From GCA-2688105 sp964499445 (lineage in GTDB: Bacteria; Chloroflexota; Dehalococcoidia; Dehalococcoidales; GCA-2688105): DNA of 11,260 bases. The notes under the pieces are model-generated. The model searched no databases and was not told the origin of the DNA. It saw only the letters and a program-made list of their open reading frames with translations. Numbering within the stretch: position 1 is the first letter of the stretch; every line of letters starts with the position of its first letter. The stretch is taken from NCBI GenBank assembly GCA_964499445.1, contig CAZCLE010000037.1:1-11260 (forward strand). The letters are read 5' to 3'. The position numbers and the translations under genes were made by a program. Positions 1 through 6,819 of the stretch are shown here, one piece after another.

Positions 1-152
1 AGTTCTACTGCCTCATACTTGCCGGTGCTGGCTCCAGAGGGCACGGCAGCTCGACCTATTGTGCCGTCAAATAGCTTTACCTCAACCTCCAGCGTTGGGT
101 TACCTCTGGAGTCTAGAATTTCTCTGGCTTTAATATTATCGATGGTTGACAT
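1..152 (-). CDS. eno: Enolase, N-terminal part (truncated by window edge)
   Basis: Enolase (2-phosphoglycerate dehydratase) interconverts 2-phosphoglycerate and phosphoenolpyruvate in the cytoplasm, as a step of glycolysis and gluconeogenesis. Reading the minus strand from ATG at 152 gives 50 codons beginning MSTIDNIKAREILDSRGNPT and continuing through a PSGASTGKYEA segment. These are the conserved enolase amino terminus and the mobile active-site loop (SGAST, about residues 39-43). A strong Shine-Dalgarno-like GAGGGGAA lies just upstream of the ATG. The gene runs off the left edge, so the catalytic barrel is not visible. It lies 32 nt downstream of the TIGR00725-type gene on the same strand and is probably cotranscribed with it. 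The identification from the N-terminus is very secure. Confidence 0.95.
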   Translation of the reverse strand, partial: MSTIDNIKAREILDSRGNPTLEVEVKLFDGTIGRAAVPSGASTGKYEAVE

Positions 153-184
153 TTCCCCTCGGTAGCCTGAAGTTAGTTTGGTGA

Positions 185-667
185 TTAGTCTCCAGCCAAA
201 TCAAGGGCTTTATCTACTGCCTCGGTAGGACTTTGCGCTAGAATAATTGAGTTATCCGGCTGACCATTCTTAGATAGTGCCCAGGTATTTAAGCCGATAA
301 CCGGGATGCCGTTTTGTAAAGCGTGACTTATCTCGGAGAGGGTGCCATAGTTGCCATCAATAGCGATAATCGCCTGAGCTGATTTGACGACAATGGCATT
401 TCTAGCATAGCCTATACCGGTAACTATAGGAATTTGGACATAGGGATTGGCTGCCTGACGGTTATCCCCGGGGAGAATGCCGATGGTTATTCCGCCCTCT
501 GATTGAGCGCCCTTGCAGACCGCCTCCATAACCCCGCTTAAGCCCCCGCAGACCAGAATAGCCCCCCGCCTGGCTAGCTCACGACCTACTTCTTCAGCCA
601 GTTTAGCTTCCTCCTTGGAACACTGACTGCCACCGATAACGGCAATGAATTTCTTTTTGTTTGTCAT
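185..667 (-). CDS. TIGR00725/SLOG-family Rossmann-fold protein (LOG-like), function unknown
   Basis: A 160-residue cytoplasmic protein of the SLOG superfamily, once called 'lysine decarboxylase-like', resembling the TIGR00725 group. Visible features are an N-terminal beta strand with a glycine turn (IAVIGGS, residues 8-14), the nucleotide-loop-like CGGLSGVMEAV (40-50), GILPG (63-67), YARN (87-90) and GNYGTLSEI (105-113). The last is where true LOG phosphoribohydrolases have PGGxGTxxE. The glutamate (E112) and GT are kept, but the first part is GN instead of GG. The family binds nucleotides or nucleotide-derived ligands; no substrate can be assigned here. The start ATG has only a weak AAGG upstream, but the promoter at 701-730 fits it. 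The gene precedes eno by 32 nt. The length is normal for the family. Confidence 0.85.
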   Translation of the reverse strand: MTNKKKFIAVIGGSQCSKEEAKLAEEVGRELARRGAILVCGGLSGVMEAVCKGAQSEGGITIGILPGDNRQAANPYVQIPIVTGIGYARNAIVVKSAQAIIAIDGNYGTLSEISHALQNGIPVIGLNTWALSKNGQPDNSIILAQSPTEAVDKALDLAGD

Positions 668-700
668 TTTCGAAATACCTTAATTTTAATAAACATGTGA

Positions 701-730
701 ATTATATCACCTGCGCCTAAACCTTGGCAA
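701..730 (-). promoter_or_regulatory. Sigma-70-type promoter for the TIGR00725-eno unit
   Basis: On the minus strand TTGCCA (730-725) is followed after 18 nt by a perfect TATAAT (706-701), preceded by TG one base upstream (extended -10, TGATATAAT). Transcription would start near 694, giving a leader of roughly 27 nt before the ATG at 667. The promoter lies between repeat element A and the gene. It was found by eye and has not been tested. Confidence 0.7.
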
Positions 731-755
731 AGAACTAGTTATGAGGTTATTTATC

Positions 756-1076
756 AACCTCACCCCCTTTAGATTTTTATTAGGTAACCCTATCCCCTTT
801 ATCCCCTTCCCCTTGATAAGGGGAAGGGGAAGATGTTTTCTCCAGAGGGGCTAGCGCTCCTCTTAAACTCCCCAATATTGATTACCCTGTTGAGGAAAAG
901 AATAAATAATTTCTCTGACTAGCAAAGCCTCTGCAAACTTCCCTTGATTAATACCTAGAGTAAGGAGAGTCAAAGAGAGGCGAAGCCTCTCTTATCCAAC
1001 AACTTCCCCCTCCCTTATCAAGAGAGGGGGATACAGGGGGAGGGTTGCCCCATAAAAACCTAAAGGATATAGGGTT
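756..1076. repeat. Repeat element A: palindromic MITE-like intergenic element
   Basis: A non-coding element filling most of the 420-nt gap between the TIGR00725 gene and pth. Its ends are inverted: 756-791 matches the reverse complement of 1041-1076 at about 26 of 36 positions. Similarity continues inward through a C-rich hairpin on each side, so each inverted arm is about 80 nt. Hairpins lie at 802-830 (13 bp, GAT loop), 844-863 (8 bp with one G-T), 973-993 (9 bp, GAA loop) and 1005-1031 (12 bp, one mismatch). The stretch between about 874 and 972 shows no clear structure. No open reading frame of note lies inside. The right end is 11 nt from the pth stop codon, so pth transcripts run into it and its hairpins may help end or protect them. 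The left 120 nt recurs almost unchanged at 10274-10393. Confidence 0.8.
802..830. repeat. Perfect 13-bp hairpin in element A left arm
   Basis: TCCCCTTCCCCTT (802-814), loop GAT, then its exact complement at 818-830. The counterpart in copy B (10324-10352) keeps a 12-bp perfect stem although the loop changes from GAT to CATCA. The stem is preserved while the loop varies, which suggests the paired form matters or is produced by the element's mode of copying. There is no U-run after it on either strand, so it is a poor classical terminator. Confidence 0.8.
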
Positions 1077-1087
1077 TATAACTCATT

Positions 1088-1669
1088 CTAATTATATTTA
1101 TTCATAGCTACTGCAAGACCTTCGGTGAGAAGGCAATGGATGGCTTCACTGACGCTGGGTATGACTGTGTTAATGACCTGTTTTTCTTCCGGGGTGAAAT
1201 CATGTAGCACATAGGCAATAATCTCGGCTTCCTTATCTTTGGTATCGCCTTCAACTGTGGTCGGTCGCCCTATGCCTATCCGAATATGAATAAAATCCTG
1301 GCTGTCTAAATCAGCAGTGATGGAATTTATCCCCTTGTGTCCACCGGAGCTGCCGCCCTGGCGGATGCGGATTTTACCCAGAGGAAGGTCAAGGTCGTCG
1401 TGGATGACCAGCAGGTCATTGAGGGTGATATTAAATTTCTTTATTAGTCGGCTGACTGATTGTCCACTCTGGTTCATATAGGTCTGGGGTCTGGCTAGTA
1501 TCACCTTGCTGCCGGCAACCTCACCAGTGCCAATTCGGGCTAGTCCCTGCTTCTTATCAAAGCGGATGCCCTGTGTCCTGGCAAAGTGGTTGAGGCACAT
1601 AAAGCCCACATTATGGCGATTATTAGCATAAGCTCGCCCCGGATTACCCAGTCCTACAATTAGCTTCAT
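1088..1669 (-). CDS. pth: Peptidyl-tRNA hydrolase (Pth)
   Basis: Pth cleaves the ester bond of peptidyl-tRNAs that drop off ribosomes, recycling tRNA in the cytoplasm. At 193 residues the protein has normal family length. Visible signatures are KLIVGLGNPG (2-11), RHNVGF with the catalytic histidine H19, TYMNQSG with substrate-contacting N66, HDDLDLPLG with D91, and GGSSGGHKGINS (106-116). Two small departures from the E. coli pattern are NN before RHN (E. coli has T there) and K112 at the position of E. coli N114; GHKG-type variants occur elsewhere in the family, so activity is not in doubt. The ATG lies 1 nt after the ligA stop codon with no strong ribosome binding site, so translation is probably coupled to ligA. 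Downstream is repeat element A. Confidence 0.95.
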   Translation of the reverse strand: MKLIVGLGNPGRAYANNRHNVGFMCLNHFARTQGIRFDKKQGLARIGTGEVAGSKVILARPQTYMNQSGQSVSRLIKKFNITLNDLLVIHDDLDLPLGKIRIRQGGSSGGHKGINSITADLDSQDFIHIRIGIGRPTTVEGDTKDKEAEIIAYVLHDFTPEEKQVINTVIPSVSEAIHCLLTEGLAVAMNKYN

Positions 1670-1670
1670 A

Positions 1671-3719
1671 TCAGGTTTTCTGCCTCTGCATCTCCAGGAA
1701 TTCCGCTTCAGTGAGCTGTTTTATGCCTAGCGCCTGAGCCCGCTCCAGCTTTGAGCTAGGGTTGGCGCCGACGACAAGGCAGGTGGTTTTCCTGGTAACG
1801 TTGTCTTTGGCGGTGCCGCCGAGGGCTTTTATCCGTACCTCGGCTTCCCCTCTGGTGAAGGCTTCCAGCCTGCCGGTGATAACAAACTCCATGCCCGCCA
1901 GGGGTAGCTCCGTGGGCTTAACTACTCCCTCCTCCAGCCGAACCCTTGCCTTTCTCAATCTGTCAATTATATGGCGATTTTCTTCCTGTCTGAAGAAAGC
2001 CATTATGCTATCGGCAATCTTGGGTCCTATGGTGGGGATAGATATGAGTCTCTCTCTTGAGGCATTGCCTAAATCATCAAGGCTATGAAATTCTTGGGCC
2101 AGGATTTCTGCCGTCTCATCACCGATATGTCGTATTCCCAGGGCGAAGATGACTCTGGCTAGCGGTGTGTCTTTACTCTTGTCAATGGCGTTGAGCATAT
2201 TGGTTACGCTTTTTTCCGCCATTTTTTCCAGTTTCAGGAGTTCCCCCCTCTTATCTTTCAGGTAATACAGGTCGGCGATGTCCTTGACCAACCCTTCTTT
2301 TAACAGCGTAGCGCTTTGCGATTCGCCGATACCCCTGATGTCCATAGCTCCCCGGGAAACAAAGTGCTCAAGCCGCTGCTCAACCTGGGCGGGACAGGCA
2401 GCATTGGAGCAGTAGTACATAACCTCGCCTTCTGGTTTAACCACCTCCGCCCCGCACACCGGGCATGCCGGACGTTGCTGGTTACTATCAAAAATCTTTT
2501 CCAGGAGGTTGAATTCCTTTTCCTGTCCGCTGCGCTTACTTATGACCGGTCCTACAATCTCAGGTATCACCTCACCGGCTCGCTGGATATAAACCCAGTC
2601 GCCTTCGCGGATGTCCTTGCGCCTGATGTCGTCTTCATTGTGCAGGGCGGCCTGTTTAATGGTTACTCCTCCCACCGAGACCGGTTCTAAGATAGCATAG
2701 GGGTTAAGGGTGCCGGTTCTGCCAACGCTGATACCGATTTCGTTGAGGCGAGTGGTGCCCTGAATAGCGGGGAACTTATAGGCTATAGCCCATCGTGGCT
2801 CATGACCGATATTACCCAGTCGTTCTTGCATCTCCAGCGAGTCTATCTTAACCACGATGCCGTCGGCTTCGTAAGGTAAGCTTTCTCTTCTCTCCACCCA
2901 GGTATGGTGAAACTCTTCAACCTCCTCAATGGTGGCCAGCCGCCTATTGTTAGGGTTTGTCTTGAAGCCGAGGGACTTGAGATACTCCGTAGTTTCCCAG
3001 TGGGTTGGGGGAGTTGGCTTGCCTTCAGCGTAACCCAGCATGTAGATGTAGATATCCAGCGGGCGTTTAGCCGTGATGCGGGGGTCAAGCTGGCGCACCG
3101 AGCCGGCGGCGGCATTTCGCGGGTTAGCGAACAGGGGCAGCCCTTCTTTAGCCCGCTCTTCGTTTAGTTTATGGAAGCCGGCTTTGGGCAGAAAGACCTC
3201 GCCCCGCACTTCAAATCTGGTTGGGGCTTCTTTGGGCACGGATAGCGGGATACTCCTGATAGTTCTCAGGTTCTGGGTGATATTTTCACCACGGAAGCCA
3301 TCACCACGAGTCGCCCCGGTAGTTAGTTGACCGTTAACATAGGTCAGAGCCACCGCCAGCCCGTCAATCTTATGCTCGCCGGTGAAATTAAGAGACTGCT
3401 CACCAGTTAGCTTTACAATTCGGGTATACCAGGCTTGTAGCTCCTCCTGGGAGAAGGCGTTACCCAGGGATAATAAGGGCAAAGGGTGTTCTACCACGCC
3501 GAAGGCTTCAACCGGGGCAGCGCCCACCCGCTGGGTGGGTGAGTCCGGGGTTATGAACTGGGGGTACTGCTCCTCCAGTCGCTTCAGCTCCCTCATTAAC
3601 TCGTCATATTCGGCATCGCTAATCTCAGGACTATCCAGCACATAATAGCGATAGTTATGATAGTTAATTTGCCTCCGTAGTTGCTCTATTCTTTCCTTTA
3701 CTTTGACTAAGTCGTTCAT
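1671..3719 (-). CDS. ligA: NAD-dependent DNA ligase LigA
   Basis: LigA seals nicks in duplex DNA during replication and repair, using NAD+ to form an enzyme-AMP intermediate. At 682 residues it is full length. Domains in order are: Ia, with the paired Y residues that bind NMN (about 1-65); the adenylation domain with KIDG (catalytic lysine K117) and conserved downstream motifs including GEVFLP (173-178) and ADGIVVKID (285-293); the OB fold (about 320-405, SVGRTGTLNP at 331-340); a four-cysteine zinc finger (C419, C422, C437, C442); helix-hairpin-helix repeats (about 455-590); and a C-terminal BRCT domain (about 605-678). All parts are intact. It is first in the ligA-pth unit. The ATG start is set by an AGG about 8 nt upstream and the promoter at 3748-3756. 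Confidence 0.98.
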   Translation of the reverse strand: MNDLVKVKERIEQLRRQINYHNYRYYVLDSPEISDAEYDELMRELKRLEEQYPQFITPDSPTQRVGAAPVEAFGVVEHPLPLLSLGNAFSQEELQAWYTRIVKLTGEQSLNFTGEHKIDGLAVALTYVNGQLTTGATRGDGFRGENITQNLRTIRSIPLSVPKEAPTRFEVRGEVFLPKAGFHKLNEERAKEGLPLFANPRNAAAGSVRQLDPRITAKRPLDIYIYMLGYAEGKPTPPTHWETTEYLKSLGFKTNPNNRRLATIEEVEEFHHTWVERRESLPYEADGIVVKIDSLEMQERLGNIGHEPRWAIAYKFPAIQGTTRLNEIGISVGRTGTLNPYAILEPVSVGGVTIKQAALHNEDDIRRKDIREGDWVYIQRAGEVIPEIVGPVISKRSGQEKEFNLLEKIFDSNQQRPACPVCGAEVVKPEGEVMYYCSNAACPAQVEQRLEHFVSRGAMDIRGIGESQSATLLKEGLVKDIADLYYLKDKRGELLKLEKMAEKSVTNMLNAIDKSKDTPLARVIFALGIRHIGDETAEILAQEFHSLDDLGNASRERLISIPTIGPKIADSIMAFFRQEENRHIIDRLRKARVRLEEGVVKPTELPLAGMEFVITGRLEAFTRGEAEVRIKALGGTAKDNVTRKTTCLVVGANPSSKLERAQALGIKQLTEAEFLEMQRQKT

Positions 3720-3898
3720 GGAATACCTGTTGAGGTTATTTTTTATCAGTATAGCATAGCCTACAGATGGGCAAAAGGTAGAACTTTTAGCTATATTTCT
3801 ATCTGGCGAAACTTGCGCTCATACTGGGGCGTAGGGTAAACTGAAGTGTTTGGCAGGCTTATTTCCCTATAAATTCAGTTAGCAAAGGATTGTAAAGC
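3720..3898. other. Divergent intergenic region between ligA and the DUF1015 gene
   Basis: This 179-nt spacer separates ligA (leftward) from the DUF1015 gene (rightward). It holds the ligA extended -10 box. Towards the DUF1015 gene there is an AAAGGA ribosome binding site (3884-3889) placed 9 nt before a GTG codon, which fixes the start at 3899; no ATG in frame is better placed. A TATAAA at 3868-3873 might be a -10 box, but the nearest TTGGCA (3850-3855) is only 12 nt away, so no full plus-strand promoter is claimed. Confidence 0.5.
3748..3756 (-). promoter_or_regulatory. Extended -10 promoter element for ligA-pth
   Basis: The minus strand reads TGCTATACT, an extended -10 box with TATACT at 3753-3748. 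No good -35 box lies 16-18 nt upstream (only T-rich TTTTGC), which is typical of extended -10 promoters. Transcription would start near 3741, giving a leader of about 20 nt before the ligA ATG. The same nine bases precede the tRNA-Thr at the right end of the window. Confidence 0.55.
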
Positions 3899-5224
3899 GT
3901 GGCTGAGATTCGTCCCTTTCGGGGGGTGCGTTATAATCAACAGTTAGTTAACGACCTGGATACTGTTATTTGTCCCATCTATGACGTTACTACCCCCCAA
4001 ATGCAGCAAGAGCTTTATCACCGCAGTGAGTATAACTTTGTCCGACTGGAGCACGGGTGGGAGTTACCCCAGGACACCACTCTGGACAATAAATATTCTC
4101 GTTCCGCAGCTACCCTTGAGCAATGGCTCAAGCAGGGTGTGCTTAAGGTTGATGAGACGCCGGCTATTTATCTCCATGACCACTATTTTACCCACCAGGC
4201 AAAGGAGTATAGACGCCGCGGTATAGTCGTCGGTGTCAGGTTGGAGGAATGGGATAAGATGGTTATTCGCCCTCATGAGGGCACCCTAACCGAGCCCAAG
4301 GATGACCGATTAAGCCTTCTGTGGGCATGCCAGGCCAATACCAGCCCAATTTTGGCTCTGTTTGAGGACCAGGGACAGCAAATATCCCCGGTGTTAGCTC
4401 TAGAGGAGCGGAATGAACCTGTAATTAGTTTCACCAGCGCCGGTGGGGAAAGGCATAAGGTGTGGGCGATAACTGAGCCTGAGGCTATTAATCAGATATG
4501 CCGTAGTCTGGCTCGTCAACCTTTGTATATAGCTGACGGGCATCATCGCTATGAGAGTGCCCTTACTTACCAGCGTGAGAGGATTGCCTGTTCTTCATCA
4601 ATGTCGGGGGATGAAGCCTTGAATTTTGTGATGATGACGCTGGTAGAATTTTCTGACCCCGGGCTTGTTATTCTACCGCCTCACCGTCTGGTTCGTGGTC
4701 TGTCAAGGTCAACACTGGATGAATTGAGAGCTAAGCTGGAAGCGTTCTTTGAAATAGAGAAGTTGCCACTGAGTAAGCCCGGTGTCTGGCAGCAGGTTGA
4801 CGACATATTGGCTGGAGTGAAACCGGGAGAGACAAATGAGGTTAGGTTAATCCTTTCTGGTTTGGCGGCGGGGCATCTTCTGGTGCTGAGGTTGCGTGAC
4901 CTGGCGGCTGCCAGCCGAATGATGCCTTACTTCCATTCTGAGTTATACAAAAGTTTGGATGTTAGCCTTGTTGACCATATCATACTGGAGAAACTGCTGG
5001 GGCTGGGCAGTGGTCGGGAAGAAGCCAGGATTACCTATAGTTATGATAAACAGGAGGCAGTAAGCCGGGTATTAGACCAGGAATACCAGCTGGCCTTTCT
5101 ATTAAGCCCGATTAAGCCGGAAGTAGTCAAAGCTATTGCTGATGCTGGCGACCGGATGCCCAGAAAATCAACCTACTTCTATCCCAAACCGCCAGTGGGA
5201 TTAGTTTTCCGCCGGCTGGAGTAG
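3899..5224 (+). CDS. DUF1015 family protein (COG4198), possible ParB/Srx-like fold
   Basis: A 441-residue soluble protein with the hallmarks of the DUF1015 family: an N-terminal PFRGVRYN (6-13), IRPHEGT (123-129), ANTSPI (146-151), a strongly conserved-looking IADGHHRYESAL (211-222) and a C-terminal RMPRKSTYFYPKPP (419-432). No signal peptide or membrane segment is apparent. Length is normal for the family. The biochemical role is not established. The DGHHR motif (213-217) recalls the ParB/sulfiredoxin-fold group that includes the archaeal free serine kinase SerK. The gene stands beside serA and an aminotransferase, convergent with them and only 18 nt away, so a link to serine or phosphoserine metabolism is an attractive inference. 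It starts with GTG behind AAAGGA at 9 nt. It is the only long plus-strand gene in the window and has its own transcription unit. Confidence 0.88.
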   Translation: MAEIRPFRGVRYNQQLVNDLDTVICPIYDVTTPQMQQELYHRSEYNFVRLEHGWELPQDTTLDNKYSRSAATLEQWLKQGVLKVDETPAIYLHDHYFTHQAKEYRRRGIVVGVRLEEWDKMVIRPHEGTLTEPKDDRLSLLWACQANTSPILALFEDQGQQISPVLALEERNEPVISFTSAGGERHKVWAITEPEAINQICRSLARQPLYIADGHHRYESALTYQRERIACSSSMSGDEALNFVMMTLVEFSDPGLVILPPHRLVRGLSRSTLDELRAKLEAFFEIEKLPLSKPGVWQQVDDILAGVKPGETNEVRLILSGLAAGHLLVLRLRDLAAASRMMPYFHSELYKSLDVSLVDHIILEKLLGLGSGREEARITYSYDKQEAVSRVLDQEYQLAFLLSPIKPEVVKAIADAGDRMPRKSTYFYPKPPVGLVFRRLE

Positions 5225-5242
5225 GTGACTTCGGTCTTCGCG

Positions 5243-6817
5243 TTACAGCTTTACCAGTTTGGCGGTGTAGACATCGGGGATAGATAGTATTTGCTCAAGT
5301 TGTTCTTCAGGCAGGGGTTCATCCAGGGCTAGTATCATCAGTGCCTGTCCCCTGGGTTTAAGACGGCCCACATGCATAGAACTTATATTTACATCGGCAT
5401 CACCGGTCACCTTGCTTACCGCACTGATGAGACCGGGGCGGTCTCGGTGGTCGCTGAACAGGAAGTAACCCCCGGTAGGCATAATATCAAGCCAGTAGTT
5501 ATTGACCCGGACAATGTGTGATTCCCCGCGCATCACCGTAGCGGCGACGGTAGTAACCCCGCTACTGGTGGTGGCGTCTATGGTAATAAGGCTGGCGTAG
5601 TTTTCACAGGCGGTCTCTTTCTGCTCAACTACTGCCAGACCTCGTCGGGCAGCCACCAGGTTAGCATTGACCAGGTTAACTCGTTCCTCACTTACCCCTT
5701 CAAGTAATCCCCCCAGAACGGCTGCCTTGAGAGCGTTAGTATCATAATTGGAAATCTCGCCATCATATTTAATCTGAATCGTGTTCATTTGTCCCTCAAC
5801 TAGCTGGCTGACCAGCCTGCCCGCTGTGGAAGCTACCTTTAGGAAGGGTGCCAGTATGGACAGGGTTTCAACAGAGATAAAGGGAGCATTAACCGAGTAT
5901 CTGGCCGGGTGTCCCTTAAATACCTCAATAATCTGCTCGGCTACATCCTTAGCTGCCATAGCCTGAGCTTCAGTGGTTGACGCTCCTAAATGGGGGGTAA
6001 CAATGATGTTATCATCTTCAAAAAGGATACTCTTGGTAGTTGGTTCGGTGGAGAAAACATCAATAGCAGCGCCAGCCACTCTTTTCTCCTTCACTGCCTT
6101 AGCCAGTGCTTTTTCATTAATCAGCCCGCCCCGGGCGGTGTTAATAATACGAACTGTTGGTTTGACTAAGCCCAGCTCTTTGGCTCCAATTAATCCCTTG
6201 GTTAATGGTGTTAGCGGTATGTGGAGGGTGATAAAGTCTGATTCCTTGAGCAACTGTTCAAAGGAAACAAGCTCCACTTGCAGGTTACGGGCATGGTCGA
6301 TGGAGATGAATGGGTCACAGGCGATGAGTTTCATTTCCAGACCCTTAGCCCGTCTGGCTACCTCTGACCCAACATTACCTAAGCCGATAATACCTAATGT
6401 TTTGTTTCTGACCTCGGTACCCATGAAATCGCTTCGTCGCCATATCCCGGATTTCAGCATGGTACTGGCTTGGGGGATGTGGCGGGCTAAAGCCAGCATA
6501 AGGGCGATGGTATGCTCAGCGGCGGAGATGGTATTACCAGTGGGGGCGTTAACCACCACAATGCCATGCCGGGTTGCCTCGTCAACATCAATATTGTCTA
6601 CGCCAACGCCGGCTCGGGCAATGACCTGCAATTTTTCTCCAGCTTGTATAATCTTGGCTGAGACCTGGGTCTGACTGCGCACTACCAGGGCTTCATAATC
6701 GCCGATTATGGATATAAGTTCCTCAGGCTTTAGCCCTAACTTAGTATCCACGCTAGCGTGGCTGCGCAGGATGTCTATGCCTTCGTCAGAAATGGCGTCA
6801 CTAATTAAAACCTTCAT
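5243..6817 (-). CDS. serA: D-3-phosphoglycerate dehydrogenase
   Basis: SerA oxidises 3-phosphoglycerate to 3-phosphohydroxypyruvate with NAD+, the first committed step of serine synthesis, in the cytoplasm. At 524 residues it belongs to the long type. Order of parts: substrate-binding half domain (about 1-100); nucleotide-binding domain with GLGNVG (145-150) and an acidic D168 after the second strand; catalytic R229 (in NTARGG), E258 (in STEP) and H276 (in TPHLGAS); return to the substrate domain; an intervening ASB-type domain (about 310-440); and a C-terminal ACT domain (about 450-524), which in this family often mediates serine feedback. The ATG lies 2 nt after the aminotransferase stop codon with only a weak AAGAG upstream, implying translational coupling. 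It is last in the ribF-tyrS-aminotransferase-serA operon. All catalytic residues are present. Confidence 0.96.
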   Translation of the reverse strand: MKVLISDAISDEGIDILRSHASVDTKLGLKPEELISIIGDYEALVVRSQTQVSAKIIQAGEKLQVIARAGVGVDNIDVDEATRHGIVVVNAPTGNTISAAEHTIALMLALARHIPQASTMLKSGIWRRSDFMGTEVRNKTLGIIGLGNVGSEVARRAKGLEMKLIACDPFISIDHARNLQVELVSFEQLLKESDFITLHIPLTPLTKGLIGAKELGLVKPTVRIINTARGGLINEKALAKAVKEKRVAGAAIDVFSTEPTTKSILFEDDNIIVTPHLGASTTEAQAMAAKDVAEQIIEVFKGHPARYSVNAPFISVETLSILAPFLKVASTAGRLVSQLVEGQMNTIQIKYDGEISNYDTNALKAAVLGGLLEGVSEERVNLVNANLVAARRGLAVVEQKETACENYASLITIDATTSSGVTTVAATVMRGESHIVRVNNYWLDIMPTGGYFLFSDHRDRPGLISAVSKVTGDADVNISSMHVGRLKPRGQALMILALDEPLPEEQLEQILSIPDVYTAKLVKL

Positions 6818-6819
6818 AG

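Noticed and set aside
1005..1031. Classical intrinsic terminator for ligA-pth in the right hairpin of element A
   Set aside because: The stem is strong, but on the minus strand it is followed by AAGTTGTT and not a run of T, so only a general 3'-end role is possible.
3850..3873. TTGGCA plus TATAAA as a promoter for the DUF1015 gene
   Set aside because: The spacing is 12 nt, too short for a sigma-70-type promoter.
5973..6674. A 233-codon plus-strand open frame inside serA
   Set aside because: It lies wholly antisense to an intact, motif-complete serA and its product has no recognisable domain; it is a shadow of codon usage.
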